Assembly: GCF_004210375.1 (NCBI RefSeq) | Contig: NC_134830.1 | Span: forward strand, 12,276,001 to 12,340,000 | DNA from: Tachypleus tridentatus | Lineage: Eukaryota; Arthropoda; Merostomata; Xiphosura; Limulidae | Reading direction: 5' to 3' | DNA length: 64,000 nucleotides | Notes under the pieces: model-generated | Databases searched by the model: none | What the model saw: only the letters and a program-made list of their open reading frames with translations | What the model was told of the DNA's origin: nothing | In this document: one piece after another, positions 22,708-34,867 of the stretch | Position numbering within the stretch: position 1 is the stretch's first letter | Layout: each line of letters begins with the position of its first letter | Translations under genes and position numbers: made by a program

Positions 22708-24497
22708 GCTACTAATATAACAAAAAACGCATGAAGAAAGGTGAAGAAATTTTCAATGACGCCTCCCATCTAAATAATACAGAACATGACTGACAAAGGA
22801 ATGGCAAAATTATGACTTTCCAAAATAAGAATGATTTTCCTTTAGGTTAAAATAAATCATACTTCATAGAGAATACACCGAGTTGAAGAAATACTGAAAG
22901 TTATCTCTTGGGATTCAAATTGAAATGACGTTTTCCTGCTCATTCACTTTCAATGATGTCATCGATATGTACGCCATTTTTATAAACATGAACGAAAACA
23001 TTTAATAAGGCAATACGAATAACACATCACTCATTATACAATTTATCTTTACACCTGAAACTATGTTTCCAGTGGTACTAACTGCCAGGTATACTCTGTT
23101 CACAGCACAGTGTAAGTGGTGAAAAACTTCAATAACATAATATATCTCTATCAAAAGATGTAATGTTATTTAATAGTAACTGTAGAAACAACAAGTGCGA
23201 GTACTAGAGGCATAGAGAAATAAGTCTTCACCGAAAACATAGAGAATCCAACATTTATATACTTCTTACATCATATTTATGCTTAACTCATGAATCACCC
23301 TTCTTGAAATGAAGATATTTATCTTTTTTTCCAAATACATCATAGTGGAAACTTCGATTACAAAACGGCTCACAATCGTTGTAAACTTTGAAGATAAGAA
23401 AAGTAGAGTTTGTGGAACGTGGTAATTTTCCAAAATCACGAAATATAAGTAAAACGCTTGTTTCTCATACAATCATAAACAGTTTCACTGTGTTTAGACT
23501 CTGTCAATACTTTTAATAAAGTTTTCTTAAAAGCATAGTTTGCGTTTTACCTACGTACTAATTATATATAACTGCATTTATATCAACAATCACATTTCAT
23601 AGGAAAATCATTTACAGTGAACTGTAGCTACAAACGATCTTTGTTCTCTGAAATAATTACGAAATAAGAAGGTTAAATTCTTTACTTTATGATCAAGACG
23701 TCATTATGAGAAAATATTTGAGAATTTCTAAGTTATTTATTGCTTTTACTGCTTTATAACTTAGCAGTTTCAGAGAAAATTAAATAAAACACGGACGTTT
23801 CAGAAATTTACCAAACAATTATTCTTCTCTTGACTTTGAAATTTGCAAATACCTATTCTAATTAAGTACGGTTTGAAATATTACAATTTGTTCTAATTTG
23901 CTTCTAAATTGAATTGTTTCATACTTCTAAAGAGATATACGAGCATTTTATTGTAAATGGAGAACTAACGCCCATACCTTTGAGGCATAATGATCATCGC
24001 AGATGTTTAGTAGAAATTTCACTATTACGTAGGCAACTGATAATGTTGCAAAACAAATCCCATGTCAGATAGCTATTATTCATCTGTCTTTAATGTAGGT
24101 AAATAGTGCGTTTTATAAAATTCTTCGTGATCTTGGATTGCCCAATGAATACATACAGACAAATCTCAATAAACAGAACTGTTTCTGATCTACCCTTCAA
24201 AGTACAAGTAAGATTTTAGCTTTGCTTGCGATACAGAAATATGAGCGTATAAAACCCATTCTCACTTCGTTTCCTGAAGCTGACGTTACAATTACAATAT
24301 TGAGGAGTAAGAGCTACGAAAATAATTTTAATCATTCTCACCCAAAAAAAGAAATTAAATTTAAATAGTACTGGTACACGTGAAACTTTACAATAACAAG
24401 ACTCTATTTTACACAAAATTTTCTTGAATTGGTACATACCTTTTCTTTGTAAACCATCGCTTCCACCAGAAATGACGAAATTGTTCATGCTTAATAT
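22708..24497 (+). repeat. Segment L, copy 2 (reference description)
   Basis: L starts GCTACTAATATAACAAAAAA just after the tRNA terminator and ends TTCATGCTTAATAT just before GCACACAC. It is about 1.79 kb and AT-rich. I see no second tRNA, snRNA or credible protein in it. The 61-81 codon open frames inside recur only because copies are near-identical, and they are interrupted in other copies. This copy is followed by the left part of S and a chimeric tRNA. Confidence 0.9.
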
Positions 24498-24788
24498 GCA
24501 CACACAATAACTATAGTAGAAGTAATATTTCAATGTTTCAATTGTGTCTGTAACCCTGTTCGTCTTTAACGTAGTTTTCTTTTTCTTTCGAACGTTTAAT
24601 ATGCTGTCACTGTTTCTTCTCTGATGGTCAGTACGCATCTTCAAGTATGACCGACCGCCCTTTGCAATGATATGCATTTCTAAAGTAGCTCGAGACTAGA
24701 AATATTCATTCTTTCCGGTTTCCTCTTACTTTACTTGTAAATGAACCCGAGTTAAAACAAACCGTTTTGTGTCATAACAGAATCCACG

Positions 24789-24861
24789 AGAAACGTAGCT
24801 CAAGTGGTAGAGCGCCTGCTTAGCATGCGAGAGGTACTGGGATCGATACCCAGCGCCTCCA
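24789..24861 (+). pseudogene. tRNA-Ala(AGC) pseudogene, chimeric 5' acceptor strand
   Basis: The 5' strand reads AGAAACG, which cannot pair at positions 1, 4 and 5 and turns G3:U70 into A3:U70. The T stem is intact. The anticodon stem 5' strand reads CCTGC instead of CTCGC. The internal boxes are present, so it might still be transcribed. Confidence 0.85.
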
Positions 24862-25751
24862 AACGTGTTTTGCACACACAATAACTATTAGTCGAAGTAA
24901 TGTTTCAATTGTGTCTGTAACCCTGTTCGTCTTTAACGTAGTTTTCTTTTCGAACGTTTAATATGCTGTCACTGTTTCTTCTTGATGGTCAGTACGCATC
25001 TTCTAAGTATGACCGACCGCCTGTTTGCAATGATATGCATTTCTGAAGTAGCTCGAGACTAGAAATATTCATTCTTTCCGGTTTCCTCTTACTTTACTTG
25101 TGTAGATGAACCCGAGTTAAAACAAATCGTTTTGTGTCATAACAGAATCCACGAGAAACGTATGTAACAATGGAGTAGCGCTAAAGAAACTTACAAAACT
25201 TATGTAAGGGGTGTAATGAAGAATAATGAGCACTTTTCTCCGAGCGTGCGATAAATAATGGATTGAAAGCTCGTGCATGCACTGTAACAGTTTCTCATTA
25301 GTTTAAAACAAATACGCTAATATTAAATGCACGTGTAAGCGAAAATTATAAATTAAAAGTCAATAAACCCTCTTCGTCATTTGAATATATCATTACTCCT
25401 TTTTCACGTGGATGTATGACGTTTCATAACTAGGTTTCCTGTGAGAGCTGCTTGCAAATGTCAAAATATTATGGCATGTTTGTTAGGATTTTACCTGCAA
25501 TGTCGTGTATGTAATTAACGTTTTTAATGTAACGTTTCAGAGGAGATCTTTCACAATTTTGATTTCTCTCTTGCAGTGCTCATCGCCAATTGCGTTTTAC
25601 TGGAGAGAAGTGTATGCTGTAAATTATTCTTCTATTGAAATATGCGGAGAGTGCAATGTAAAAATCTGACGTTTCTAGAAACTGGATACAAAATTTTGTG
25701 TTGAAGAATTTACGGAATAAACTCGGAAAGTGTAACACGCATGAAAACGAA

Positions 25752-25824
25752 GGGGGCGTAGCTCAAGTGGTAGAGCGCTCGCTTAGCATGCGAGAGGTAC
25801 TGGGATCGATACCCAGCGCCTCCA
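25752..25824 (+). tRNA. tRNA-Ala-AGC: tRNA-Ala(AGC), fully canonical copy
   Basis: 73 nt without intron. Acceptor GGGGGCG/CGCCTCC, D stem GCTC/GAGC, anticodon stem CTCGC/GCGAG around TTAGCAT (anticodon AGC, read as IGC for GCU, GCC and GCA), variable loop AGGTA, T stem CTGGG/CCCAG around ATCGATA, discriminator A. G3:U70, the major alanyl-tRNA synthetase identity pair, is present. The internal Pol III promoter is the A box TAGCTCAAGTGG and the B box GGATCGATACC; a T5 terminator follows 7 nt downstream. The ATCGATA T loop is, from memory, normal for eukaryotic cytosolic tRNA-Ala. Only five copies in the window are as intact as this one. Confidence 0.97.
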
Positions 25825-25835
25825 AACGTGTTTTT

Positions 25836-27629
25836 GCTACTAATATAACAAAAAACGCATGAAGAAAGGTGAAGAAATTTTCAATGACGCCTCCCATCTA
25901 AATAATACAGAACATGACTGACAAAGGAATGGCAAAATTATGACTTTCCAAAATAAGAATGATTTTCCTTAGGTTAAAATAAATCATACTTCATAGAGAA
26001 TACACCGAGTTGAAGAAATACTGAAAGTTATCTCTTGGGATTCAAATTGAAATGACGTTTTCCTGCTCATTCACTTTCAATGATGTCATCGATATGTACG
26101 CCATTTTTATAAACATGAACGAAAACATTTAATAAGGCAATACGAATAACACATCACTCATTATACAATTTATCTTTTACACCTGAAACTATGTTTCCAG
26201 TGGTACTAACTGCCAGGTATACTGTGTTCACAGCACAGTGTAAGTGGTGAAAAAACTTCAATAACATAATATATCTCTATCAAAAAGATGTGTAATGTTA
26301 TTTAATAGTAACTGTGAAACAACAAGTGCGAGTACTAGAGGCATAGAGAAATAAGTCTTCACCGAAAACACAGAGAATCCAACATTTATATACTTCTTAC
26401 ATCATATTTATGCTTAACTCATGAATCACCCTTCTTGAAATGAAGATATTTATCTTTTCCAAATACATCATAGTGGAAACTTCGATTACAAAACGGCTCA
26501 CAATCGTTGTAAACTTTGAAGATAAGAAAAGTAGAGTTTGTGGAACGTGGTAATTTTTTCCAAAAATCACGAAATATAAGTAAAACGCTTGTTTCTCATA
26601 CAATCATAAACAGTTTCACTGTGTTTAGACTCGTCGATACTTTTAATAAAGTTTTCTTAAAAGCATAGTTTGCGTTTTACCTACGTACTAATTATATAAC
26701 TGCATTTATATCAACAATCACATTTCATAGGAAAATCATTTACAGTGAACTGTAGCTACAAACGATCTTTGTTCTCTGAAATAATTACGAAATAAGAAGG
26801 TTAAATTCTTTACTTTATGATCAAGACGTCATTATGAGAAAATATTTGAGAATTTCTAAGTTATTTATTGCTTTTACTGCTTTATAACTTAGCAGTTTCA
26901 GAGAAAATTAAATAAAACACGGGACGTTTCAGAAATTTACCAAACAATTATTCTTCTCTTTGACTTTGAAATTTGCAAATACCTATTCTAATTAAGTACG
27001 GTTTGAAATATTACAATTTGTTCTAATTTGCTTCTAAATTCGAATTGTTTCATACTTCTAAAGAGATATACGAGCATTTTATTGTAAATGGAGAACTAAC
27101 GCCCATACCTTTGAGGCATAATGATCATCGCATATGTTTAGTAGAAATTCTCACTATTACGTAGGCAACTGATAATGTTGCAAAAACAAATCCCATGTCA
27201 GATAGCTATTATTCATCTGTCTTTAATGTAGGTAAATAGTGCGTTTTATAAAATTCTTCGTGATCTTGGATTGCCCAATGAATACATACAGACAAATCTC
27301 AATAAACAGAACTGTTTCGATCTACCCTTCAAAGTACAAGTAAGATTTTAGCTTTGCTTGCGATACAGAAATATGAGCGTATAAAACCCATTCTCACTTC
27401 GTTTCCCTGAAGCTGACGTTACAATTACAATATTGAGGAGTAAGAGCTACGAAAATAATTTTAATCACCTCACTCAAAAAGAAATTAAATTTAAATAGTA
27501 CTGGTACACGTGAAACTTTACAATAACAAGACTCTATTTTTACACAAAATTTTCTTGGAATTGGTACATACCTTTTCTTTGTAAACCATCGCTTCCACCA
27601 GAAATGACGAAATTGTTCATGCTTAATAT
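25836..27629 (+). repeat. Segment L, copy 3
   Basis: Second L of the ~3.13-kb dimers. Collinear with copy 2 and differing mainly by short indels. Followed by the left part of S and a chimeric tRNA. Confidence 0.9.
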
Positions 27630-27924
27630 GCACACACAATAACTATTAGTAGAAGTAATATTTCAATGTTTCAATTGTGTCTGTAACCCTGTTCGTCTTT
27701 AACGTAGTTTTCTTTTCTTTTCGAACGTTTAATATGCTGTCACTGTTTCTTCTTGATGGTCAGTACGCATCTTCTAAGTATGACCGACCGCCTCTTTGCA
27801 ATGATATGCATTTCTAAAGTAGCTCGAGACTAGAAATATTCATTCTTTCCGGTTTCCTCTTACTTTACTTGTGTAGATGAACCCGAGTTAAAACAAATCG
27901 TTTTGTGTCATAACAGAATCCACG

Positions 27925-27997
27925 AGAAACGTAGCTCAAGTGGTAGAGCGCTCGCTTAGCATGCGAGAGGTACTGGGATCGATACCCAACGCCTCCA
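27925..27997 (+). pseudogene. tRNA-Ala(AGC) pseudogene, chimeric 5' acceptor strand
   Basis: AGAAACG replaces GGGGGCG, and the T stem has the A65 mismatch. The rest is intact and a T4 run follows. It is the first gene of the third dimer. Confidence 0.87.
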
Positions 27998-28890
27998 AAC
28001 GTGTTTTGCACACACAATAACTATTAGTCGAAGTAATGTTTCAATTGTGTCTGTAACCCTGTTCGTCTTTAACGTAGTTTTCTTTTCTTTTCGAACGTTT
28101 AATATGCTGTCACTGTTTCTTCTTGATGGTCAGTACGCATCTTCTAAGTATGACCGACCGCCTCTTTGCAATGATATGCATTTCTGAAGTAGCTCGAGAC
28201 TAGAAATATTCATTCTTTCCGGTTTCCTCTTACTTTACTTGTGTAGATGAACCCGAGTTAAAACAAATCGTTTTGTGTCATAACAGAATCCACGAGAAAC
28301 GTATGTAACAATGGAGTAGCGCTAAAGAAACTTACAAAACTTATGTAAGGGGTGTAATGAAGAATAATGAGCACTTTTCTCCGAGCGTGCGATAAATAAT
28401 GGATTGAAAGCTCGTGCATGCACTGTAACAGTTTCTCATTAGTTTAAAACAAATACGCTAATATTAAATGCACGTGTAAGCGAAAATTATAAATTAAAAG
28501 TCAATAAACCCTCTTCGTCATTTGAATATATCATTACCCTTTTCACGTGGATGTATGACGTTTCATAACTAGGTTTCCTGTGAGCTGCTTGCAAATGTCA
28601 AAATATTATGGCATGTTTGTTAGGATTTTACCTGCAATGTCGTGTATGTAATTAACGTTTTTAATGTAACGTTTCAGAGGAGATCTTTCACAATTTTGAT
28701 TTCTCTCTTGCAGTGCTCATCGCCAATTGCGTTTTACTGGAGAGAAGTGTATGCTGTAAATTATTCTTCTATTGAAATATGCGGAGAGTGCAATGTAAAA
28801 AATCTGACGTTTCTTAGAAACTGGATACAAAATTTTGTGTTGAAGAATTTACGGAATAAACTCGGAAAGTGTAACACGCATGAAAACGAA

Positions 28891-28963
28891 GGGGGCGTAG
28901 CTCAAGTGGTAGAGCGCTCGCTTAGCATGCGAGAGGTACTGGGATCGATACCCAACGCCTCCA
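28891..28963 (+). tRNA. tRNA-Ala-AGC: tRNA-Ala(AGC)
   Basis: Full 5' acceptor strand, with the C49/A65 T-stem mismatch as in copy 22624. A T5 terminator is followed by segment L. Confidence 0.93.
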
Positions 28964-28974
28964 AACGTGTTTTT

Positions 28975-30770
28975 GCTACTAATATAACAAAAAACGCATG
29001 AAGAAAGGTGAAGAAATTTTCAATGACGCCTCCCATCTAAATAATACAGAACATGACTGACAAAGGAATGGCAAAATTATGACTTTCCAAAATAAGAATG
29101 ATTTTCCTTTAGGTTAAAATAAATCATACTTCATAGAGAATACACCGAGTTGAAGAAATACTGAAAGTTATCTCTTGGGATTCAAATTGAAATGACGTTT
29201 TCCTGCTCATTCACTTTCAATGATGTCATCGATATGTACGCCATTTTTATAAACATGAACGAAAACATTTAATAAGGCAATACGAATAACACATCACTCA
29301 TTATACAATTTATCTTTTACACCTGAAACTATGTTTCCAGTGGTACTAACTGCCAGGTATACTGTGTTCACAGCACAGTGTAAGTGGTGAAAAAACTTCA
29401 ATAACATAATATATCTCTATCAAAAAGATGTGTAATGTTATTTAATAGTAACTGTGAAACAACAAGTGCGAGTACTAGAGGCATAGAGAAATAAGTCTTC
29501 ACCGAAAACACAGAGAATCCAACATTTATATACTTCTTACATCATATTTATGCTTAACTCATGAATCACCCTTCTTGAAATGAAGATATTTATCTTTTTC
29601 CAAATACATCATAGTGGAAACTTCGATTACAAAACGGCTCACAATCGTTGTAAACTTTGAAGATAAGAAAAGTAGAGTTTGTGGAACGTGGTAATTTCTT
29701 TCCAAAATCACGAAATATAAGTAAAACGCTTGTTTCTCATACAATCATAAACAGTTTCACTGTGTTTAGACTCGTCGATACTTTTAATAAAGTTTTCTTA
29801 AAAGCATAGTTTGCGTTTTACCTACGTACTAATTATATAACTGCATTTATATCAACAATCACATTTCATAGGAAAATCATTTACAGTGAACTGTAGCTAC
29901 AAACGATCTTTGTTCTCTGAAATAATTACGAAATAAGAAGGTTAAATTCTTTACTTTATGATCAAGACGTCATTATGAGAAAATATTTGAGAATTTCTAA
30001 GTTATTTATTGCTTTTACTGCTTTATAACTTAGCAGTTTCAGAGAAAATTAAATAAAACACGGGACGTTTCAGAAATTTACCAAACAATTATTCTTCTCT
30101 TTGACTTTGAAATTTGCAAATACCTATTCTAATTAAGTACGGTTTGAAATATTACAATTTGTTCTAATTTGCTTCTAAATTCGAATTGTTTCATACTTCT
30201 AAAGAGATATACGAGCATTTTATTGTAAATGGAGAACTAACGCCCATACCTTTGAGGCATAATGATCATCGCATATGTTTAGTAGAAATTCTCACTATTA
30301 CGTAGGCAACTGATAATGTTGCAAAAACAAATCCCATGTCAGATAGCTATTATTCATCTGTCTTTAATGTAGGTAAATAGTGCGTTTTATAAAATTCTTC
30401 GTGATCTTGGATTGCCCAATGAATACATACAGACAAATCTCAATAAACAGAACTGTTTCGATCTACCCTTCAAAGTACAAGTAAGATTTTAGCTTTGCTT
30501 GCGATACAGAAATATGAGCGTATAAAACCCATTCTCACTTCGTTTCCCTGAAGCTGACGTTACAATTACAATATTGAGGAGTAAGAGCTACGAAAATAAT
30601 TTTAATCACCTCACTCAAAAAGAAATTAAATTTAAATAGTACTGGTACACGTGAAACTTTACAATAACAAGACTCTATTTTTACACAAAATTTTCTTGGA
30701 ATTGGTACATACCTTTTCTTTGTAAACCATCGCTTCCACCAGAAATGACGAAATTGTTCATGCTTAATAT
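28975..30770 (+). repeat. Segment L, copy 4
   Basis: Third L of the dimer series, nearly identical to copy 3. The following S fragment ends in the chimeric tRNA at 31066. Confidence 0.9.
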
Positions 30771-31065
30771 GCACACACAATAACTATTAGTAGAAGTAAT
30801 ATTTCAATGTTTCAATTGTGTCTGTAACCCTGTTCGTCTTTAACGTAGTTTTCTTTTCTTTTCGAACGTTTAATATGCTGTCACTGTTTCTTCTTGATGG
30901 TCAGTACGCATCTTCTAAGTATGACCGACCGCCTCTTTGCAATGATATGCATTTCTGAAGTAGCTCGAGACTAGAAATATTCATTCTTTCCGGTTTCCTC
31001 TTACTTTACTTGTGTAGATGAACCCGAGTTAAAACAAATCGTTTTGTGTCATAACAGAATCCACG

Positions 31066-31138
31066 AGAAACGTAGCTCAAGTGGTAGAGCGCTCGCTTAG
31101 CATGCGAGAGGTACTGGGATCGATACCCAACGCCTCCA
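31066..31138 (+). pseudogene. tRNA-Ala(AGC) pseudogene, chimeric 5' acceptor strand
   Basis: AGAAACG 5' strand and A65 in the T stem. Unlike the three earlier chimeric copies it is followed directly by T5 and segment L, so it heads a full-length unit. Confidence 0.87.
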
Positions 31139-31149
31139 AACGTGTTTTT

Positions 31150-32941
31150 GCTACTAATATAACAAAAAACGCATGAAGAAAGGTGAAGAAATTTTCAATG
31201 ACGCCTCCCATCTAAATAATACAGAACATGACTGACAAAGGAATGGCAAAATTATGACTTTCCAAAATAAGAATGATTTTCCTTTAGGTTAAAATAAATC
31301 ATACTTCATAGAGAATACACCGAGTTGAAGAAATACTGAAAGTTATCTCTTGGGATTCAAATTGAAATGACGTTTTCCTGCTCATTCACTTTCAATGATG
31401 TCATCGATATGTACGCCATTTTTATAAACATGAACGAAAACATTTAATAAGGCAATACGAATAACACATCACCCTTAAACAATTTATCTTTTACACCTGA
31501 AACTATGTTTCCAGTGGTACTAACTGCCAGGTATACTGTGTCACAGCACAGTGTAAGTGGTGAAAAACTTCAATAACATAATATATCTCTATCAAAAAAG
31601 ATGTGTAATGTTATTTAATAGTAACTGTGAAACAACAAGTGCGAGTACTAGAGGCATAGAGAAATAAGTCTTCACCGAAAACACAGAGAATCCAACATTT
31701 ATATACTTCTTACATCATATTTATGCTTAACTCATGAATCACCCTTCTTGAAATGAAGATATTTATCTTTTTCCAAATACATCATAGTGGAAACTTCGAT
31801 TACAAAACGGCTCACAATCGTTGTAAACTTTGAAGATAAGAAAAGTAGAGTTTGTGGAACGTGGTAATTTCTTTCCAAAATCACGAAATATAAGTAAAAC
31901 GCTTGTTTCTCATACAATCATAAACAGTTTCACTGTGTTTAGACTCGTCGATACTTTTAATAAAGTTTTCTTAAAAGCATAGTTTGCGTTTTACCTACGT
32001 ACTAATTATATAACTGCATTTATATCAACAATCACATTTCATAGGAAAATCATTTACAGTGAACTGTAGCTACAAACGATCTTTGTTCTCTGAAATAATT
32101 ACGAAATAAGAAGGTTAAATTCTTTACTTTATGATCAAGACGTCATTATGAGAAAATATTTGAGAATTTCTAAGTTATTTATTGCTTTACTGCTTTATAA
32201 CTTAGCAGTTTCAGAGAAAATTAAATAAAACACGGGACGTTTCAGAAATTTACCAAACAATTATTCTTCTCTTTGACTTTGAAATTTGCAAATACCTATT
32301 CTAATTAAGTACGGTTTGAAATATTACAATTTGTTCTAATTTGCCTCTAAATTCAATTGTTTCATACTTCTAAAGAGATATACGAGCATTTTATTGTAAA
32401 TGGAGAACTAACGCCCATACCTTTGAGGCATAATGATCATCGCATATGTTTAGTAGAAATTCTCACTATTACGTAGGCAACTGATAATGTTGCAAAAACA
32501 AATCCCATGTCAGATAGCTATTATTCATCTGTCTTAATGTAGGTAAATAGTGCGTTTTATAAAATTCTTCGTGATCTTGGATTGCCCAATGAATACATAC
32601 AGACAAATCTCAATAAACAGAACTGTTTCTGATCTACCCTTCAAAGTACAAGTAAGATTTTAGCTTTGCTTGCGATACAGAAATATGAGCGTATAAAACC
32701 CATTCTCACTTCGTTTCCCTGAAGCTGACGTTACAATTACAATATTGAGGAGTAAGAGCTACGAAAATAATTTTAATCACCTCACTCAAAAAGAAATTAA
32801 ATTTAAATAGTACTGGTACACGTGAAACTTTACAATAACAAGACTCTATTTTTACACAAAATTTTCTTGGAATTGGTACATACCTTTTCTTTGTAAACCA
32901 TCGCTTCCACCAGAAATGACGAAATTGTTCATGCTTAATAT
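31150..32941 (+). repeat. Segment L, copy 5
   Basis: Part of a full 2764-bp unit. The S that follows has diagnostic variants (AATATATCAATG and GTTCGTGTTTAATGTAG) that recur only after L copy 6 at 51550. Confidence 0.9.
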
Positions 32942-33829
32942 GCACACACAATAACTATTAGTAGAAGTAATATATCAATGTTTCAATTGTGTCTGTAACC
33001 CTGTTCGTGTTTAATGTAGTTTTCTTTTCTTTTCGAACGTTTAATATGCTGTCACTGTTTCTTCTTGATGGTCAGTACGCATCTTCTAAGTATGACCGAC
33101 CGCCTCTTTGCAATGATATGCATTTCTGAAGTAGCTCGAGACTAGAAATATTCATTCTTTCCGGTTTCCTCTTACTTTACTTGTGTAGATGAACCCGAGT
33201 TAAAACAAATCGTTTTGTGTCATAACAGAATCCACGAGAAACGTATGTAACAATGGAGTAGCGCTAAAGAAACTTACAAAACTTATGTAAGGGGTGTAAT
33301 GAAGAATAATGAGCACTTTTCTCCGAGCGTGCGATAAATAATGGATTGAAAGCTCGTGCATGCACTGTAACAGTTTCTCATTAGTTTAAAACAAATACGC
33401 TAATATTAAATGCACGTGTAAGCGAAAATTATAAATTAAAAGTCAATAAATCCTCTTCGTCATTTGAATATATCATTACCCTTTTCACGTGGATGTATGA
33501 CGTTTCATAACTAGGTTTCTGTGAGAGCTGCTTGCAAATGTCAAAATATTATGGCATGTTTGTTAGATTTTACCTGCAATGTCGTGTATGTAATTAACGT
33601 TTTAATGTAACGTTTCAGAGGAGATCTTTCACAATTTTGATTTCTCTTGCAGTGCTCATCGCCAATTGCGTTTTACTGGAGAGAAGTGTATGCTGTAAAT
33701 TATTCTTCTATTGAAATATGCGGAGAGTGCAATGTAAAAAATCTGACGTTTCTTAGAAACTGGATACAAAATTTTGTGTTGAAGAATTTACGGAATAAAC
33801 TCGGAAAGTGTAACACGCATGAAAACGAA

Positions 33830-33902
33830 GGGGGCGTAGCTCAAGTGGTAGAGCGCTCGCTTAGCATGCGAGAGGTACTGGGATCGATACCCAGCGCCTC
33901 CA
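33830..33902 (+). tRNA. tRNA-Ala-AGC: tRNA-Ala(AGC), canonical, first of the 965-bp run
   Basis: All stems are paired and five G open the gene. A T4 terminator is followed by S with no L. The downstream variant CACACATAAACTATTAG is shared only with the copy at 49276, the last of the run. Confidence 0.97.
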
Positions 33903-34794
33903 AACGTGTTTTGCACACACATAAACTATTAGTCGAAGTAATGTTTCAATTGTGTCTGTAACCCTGTTCGTCTTTAACGTAGTTTTCTTTTCTTTTCGAA
34001 CGTTTAATATGCTGTCACTGTTTCTTCTTGATGGTCAGTACGCATCTTCTAAGTATGACCGACCGCCTCTTTGCAATGATATGCATTTCTGAAGTAGCTC
34101 GAGACTAGAAATATTCATTCTTTCCGGTTTCCTCTTACTTTACTTGTGTAGATGAACCCGAGTTAAAACAAATCGTTTTGTGTCATAACAGAATCCACGA
34201 GAAACGTATGTAACAATGGAGTAGCGCTAAAGAAACTTACAAAACTTATGTAAGGGGTGTAATGAAGAATAATGAGCACTTTTCTCCGAGCGTGCGATAA
34301 ATAATGGATTGAAAGCTCGTGCATGCACTGTAACAGTTTCTCATTAGTTTAAAACAAATACGCTAATATTAAATGCACGTGTAAGCGAAAATTATAAATT
34401 AAAAGTCAATAAATCCTCTTCGTCATTTGAATATATCATTACTCCTTTTTCACGTGGATGTATGACGTTTCATAACTAGGTTTCCTGTGAGAGCTGCTTG
34501 CAAATGTCAAAATATTATGGCATGTTTGTTAGGATTTTACCTGCAATGTCGTGTATGTAATTAACGTTTTAATGTAACGTTTCAGAGGAGATCTTTCACA
34601 ATTTTGATTTCTCTTGCAGTGCTCATCGCCAATTGCGTTTTACTGGAGAGAAGTGTATGCTGTAAATTATTCTTCTATTGAAATATGCGGAGAGTGCAAT
34701 GTAAAAATCTGACGTTTCTTAGAAACTGGATACAAAATTTTGTGTTGAAGAATTTACGGAATAAACTCGGAAAGTGTAACACGCATGAAAACGA

Positions 34795-34867
34795 AGGGGC
34801 GTAGCTCAAGTGGTAGAGCGCTCGCTTAGCATGCGAGAGGTACTGGGATCGATACCCAGCGCCTCCA
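34795..34867 (+). tRNA. tRNA-Ala-AGC: tRNA-Ala(AGC), A1 variant
   Basis: Only four G precede CGTAGC, so position 1 is A and faces C72; the rest, including G3:U70, is intact. The four-G run is either real or a homopolymer consensus error. A T4 terminator follows. Confidence 0.92.

Noticed and set aside
27394-32951. An 81-codon minus-strand frame and 61-68 codon frames in segment L, present in several copies
   Set aside because: Repetition reflects recent duplication, not selection. Other copies and the inverted arm are frameshifted, and no domain or start context is recognisable.
34600-34625. Splice-acceptor-like TTTCTCTTGCAGTG in every S segment
   Set aside because: No open exon of useful length follows and no matching donor is evident; polypyrimidine plus AG is common in AT-rich DNA.
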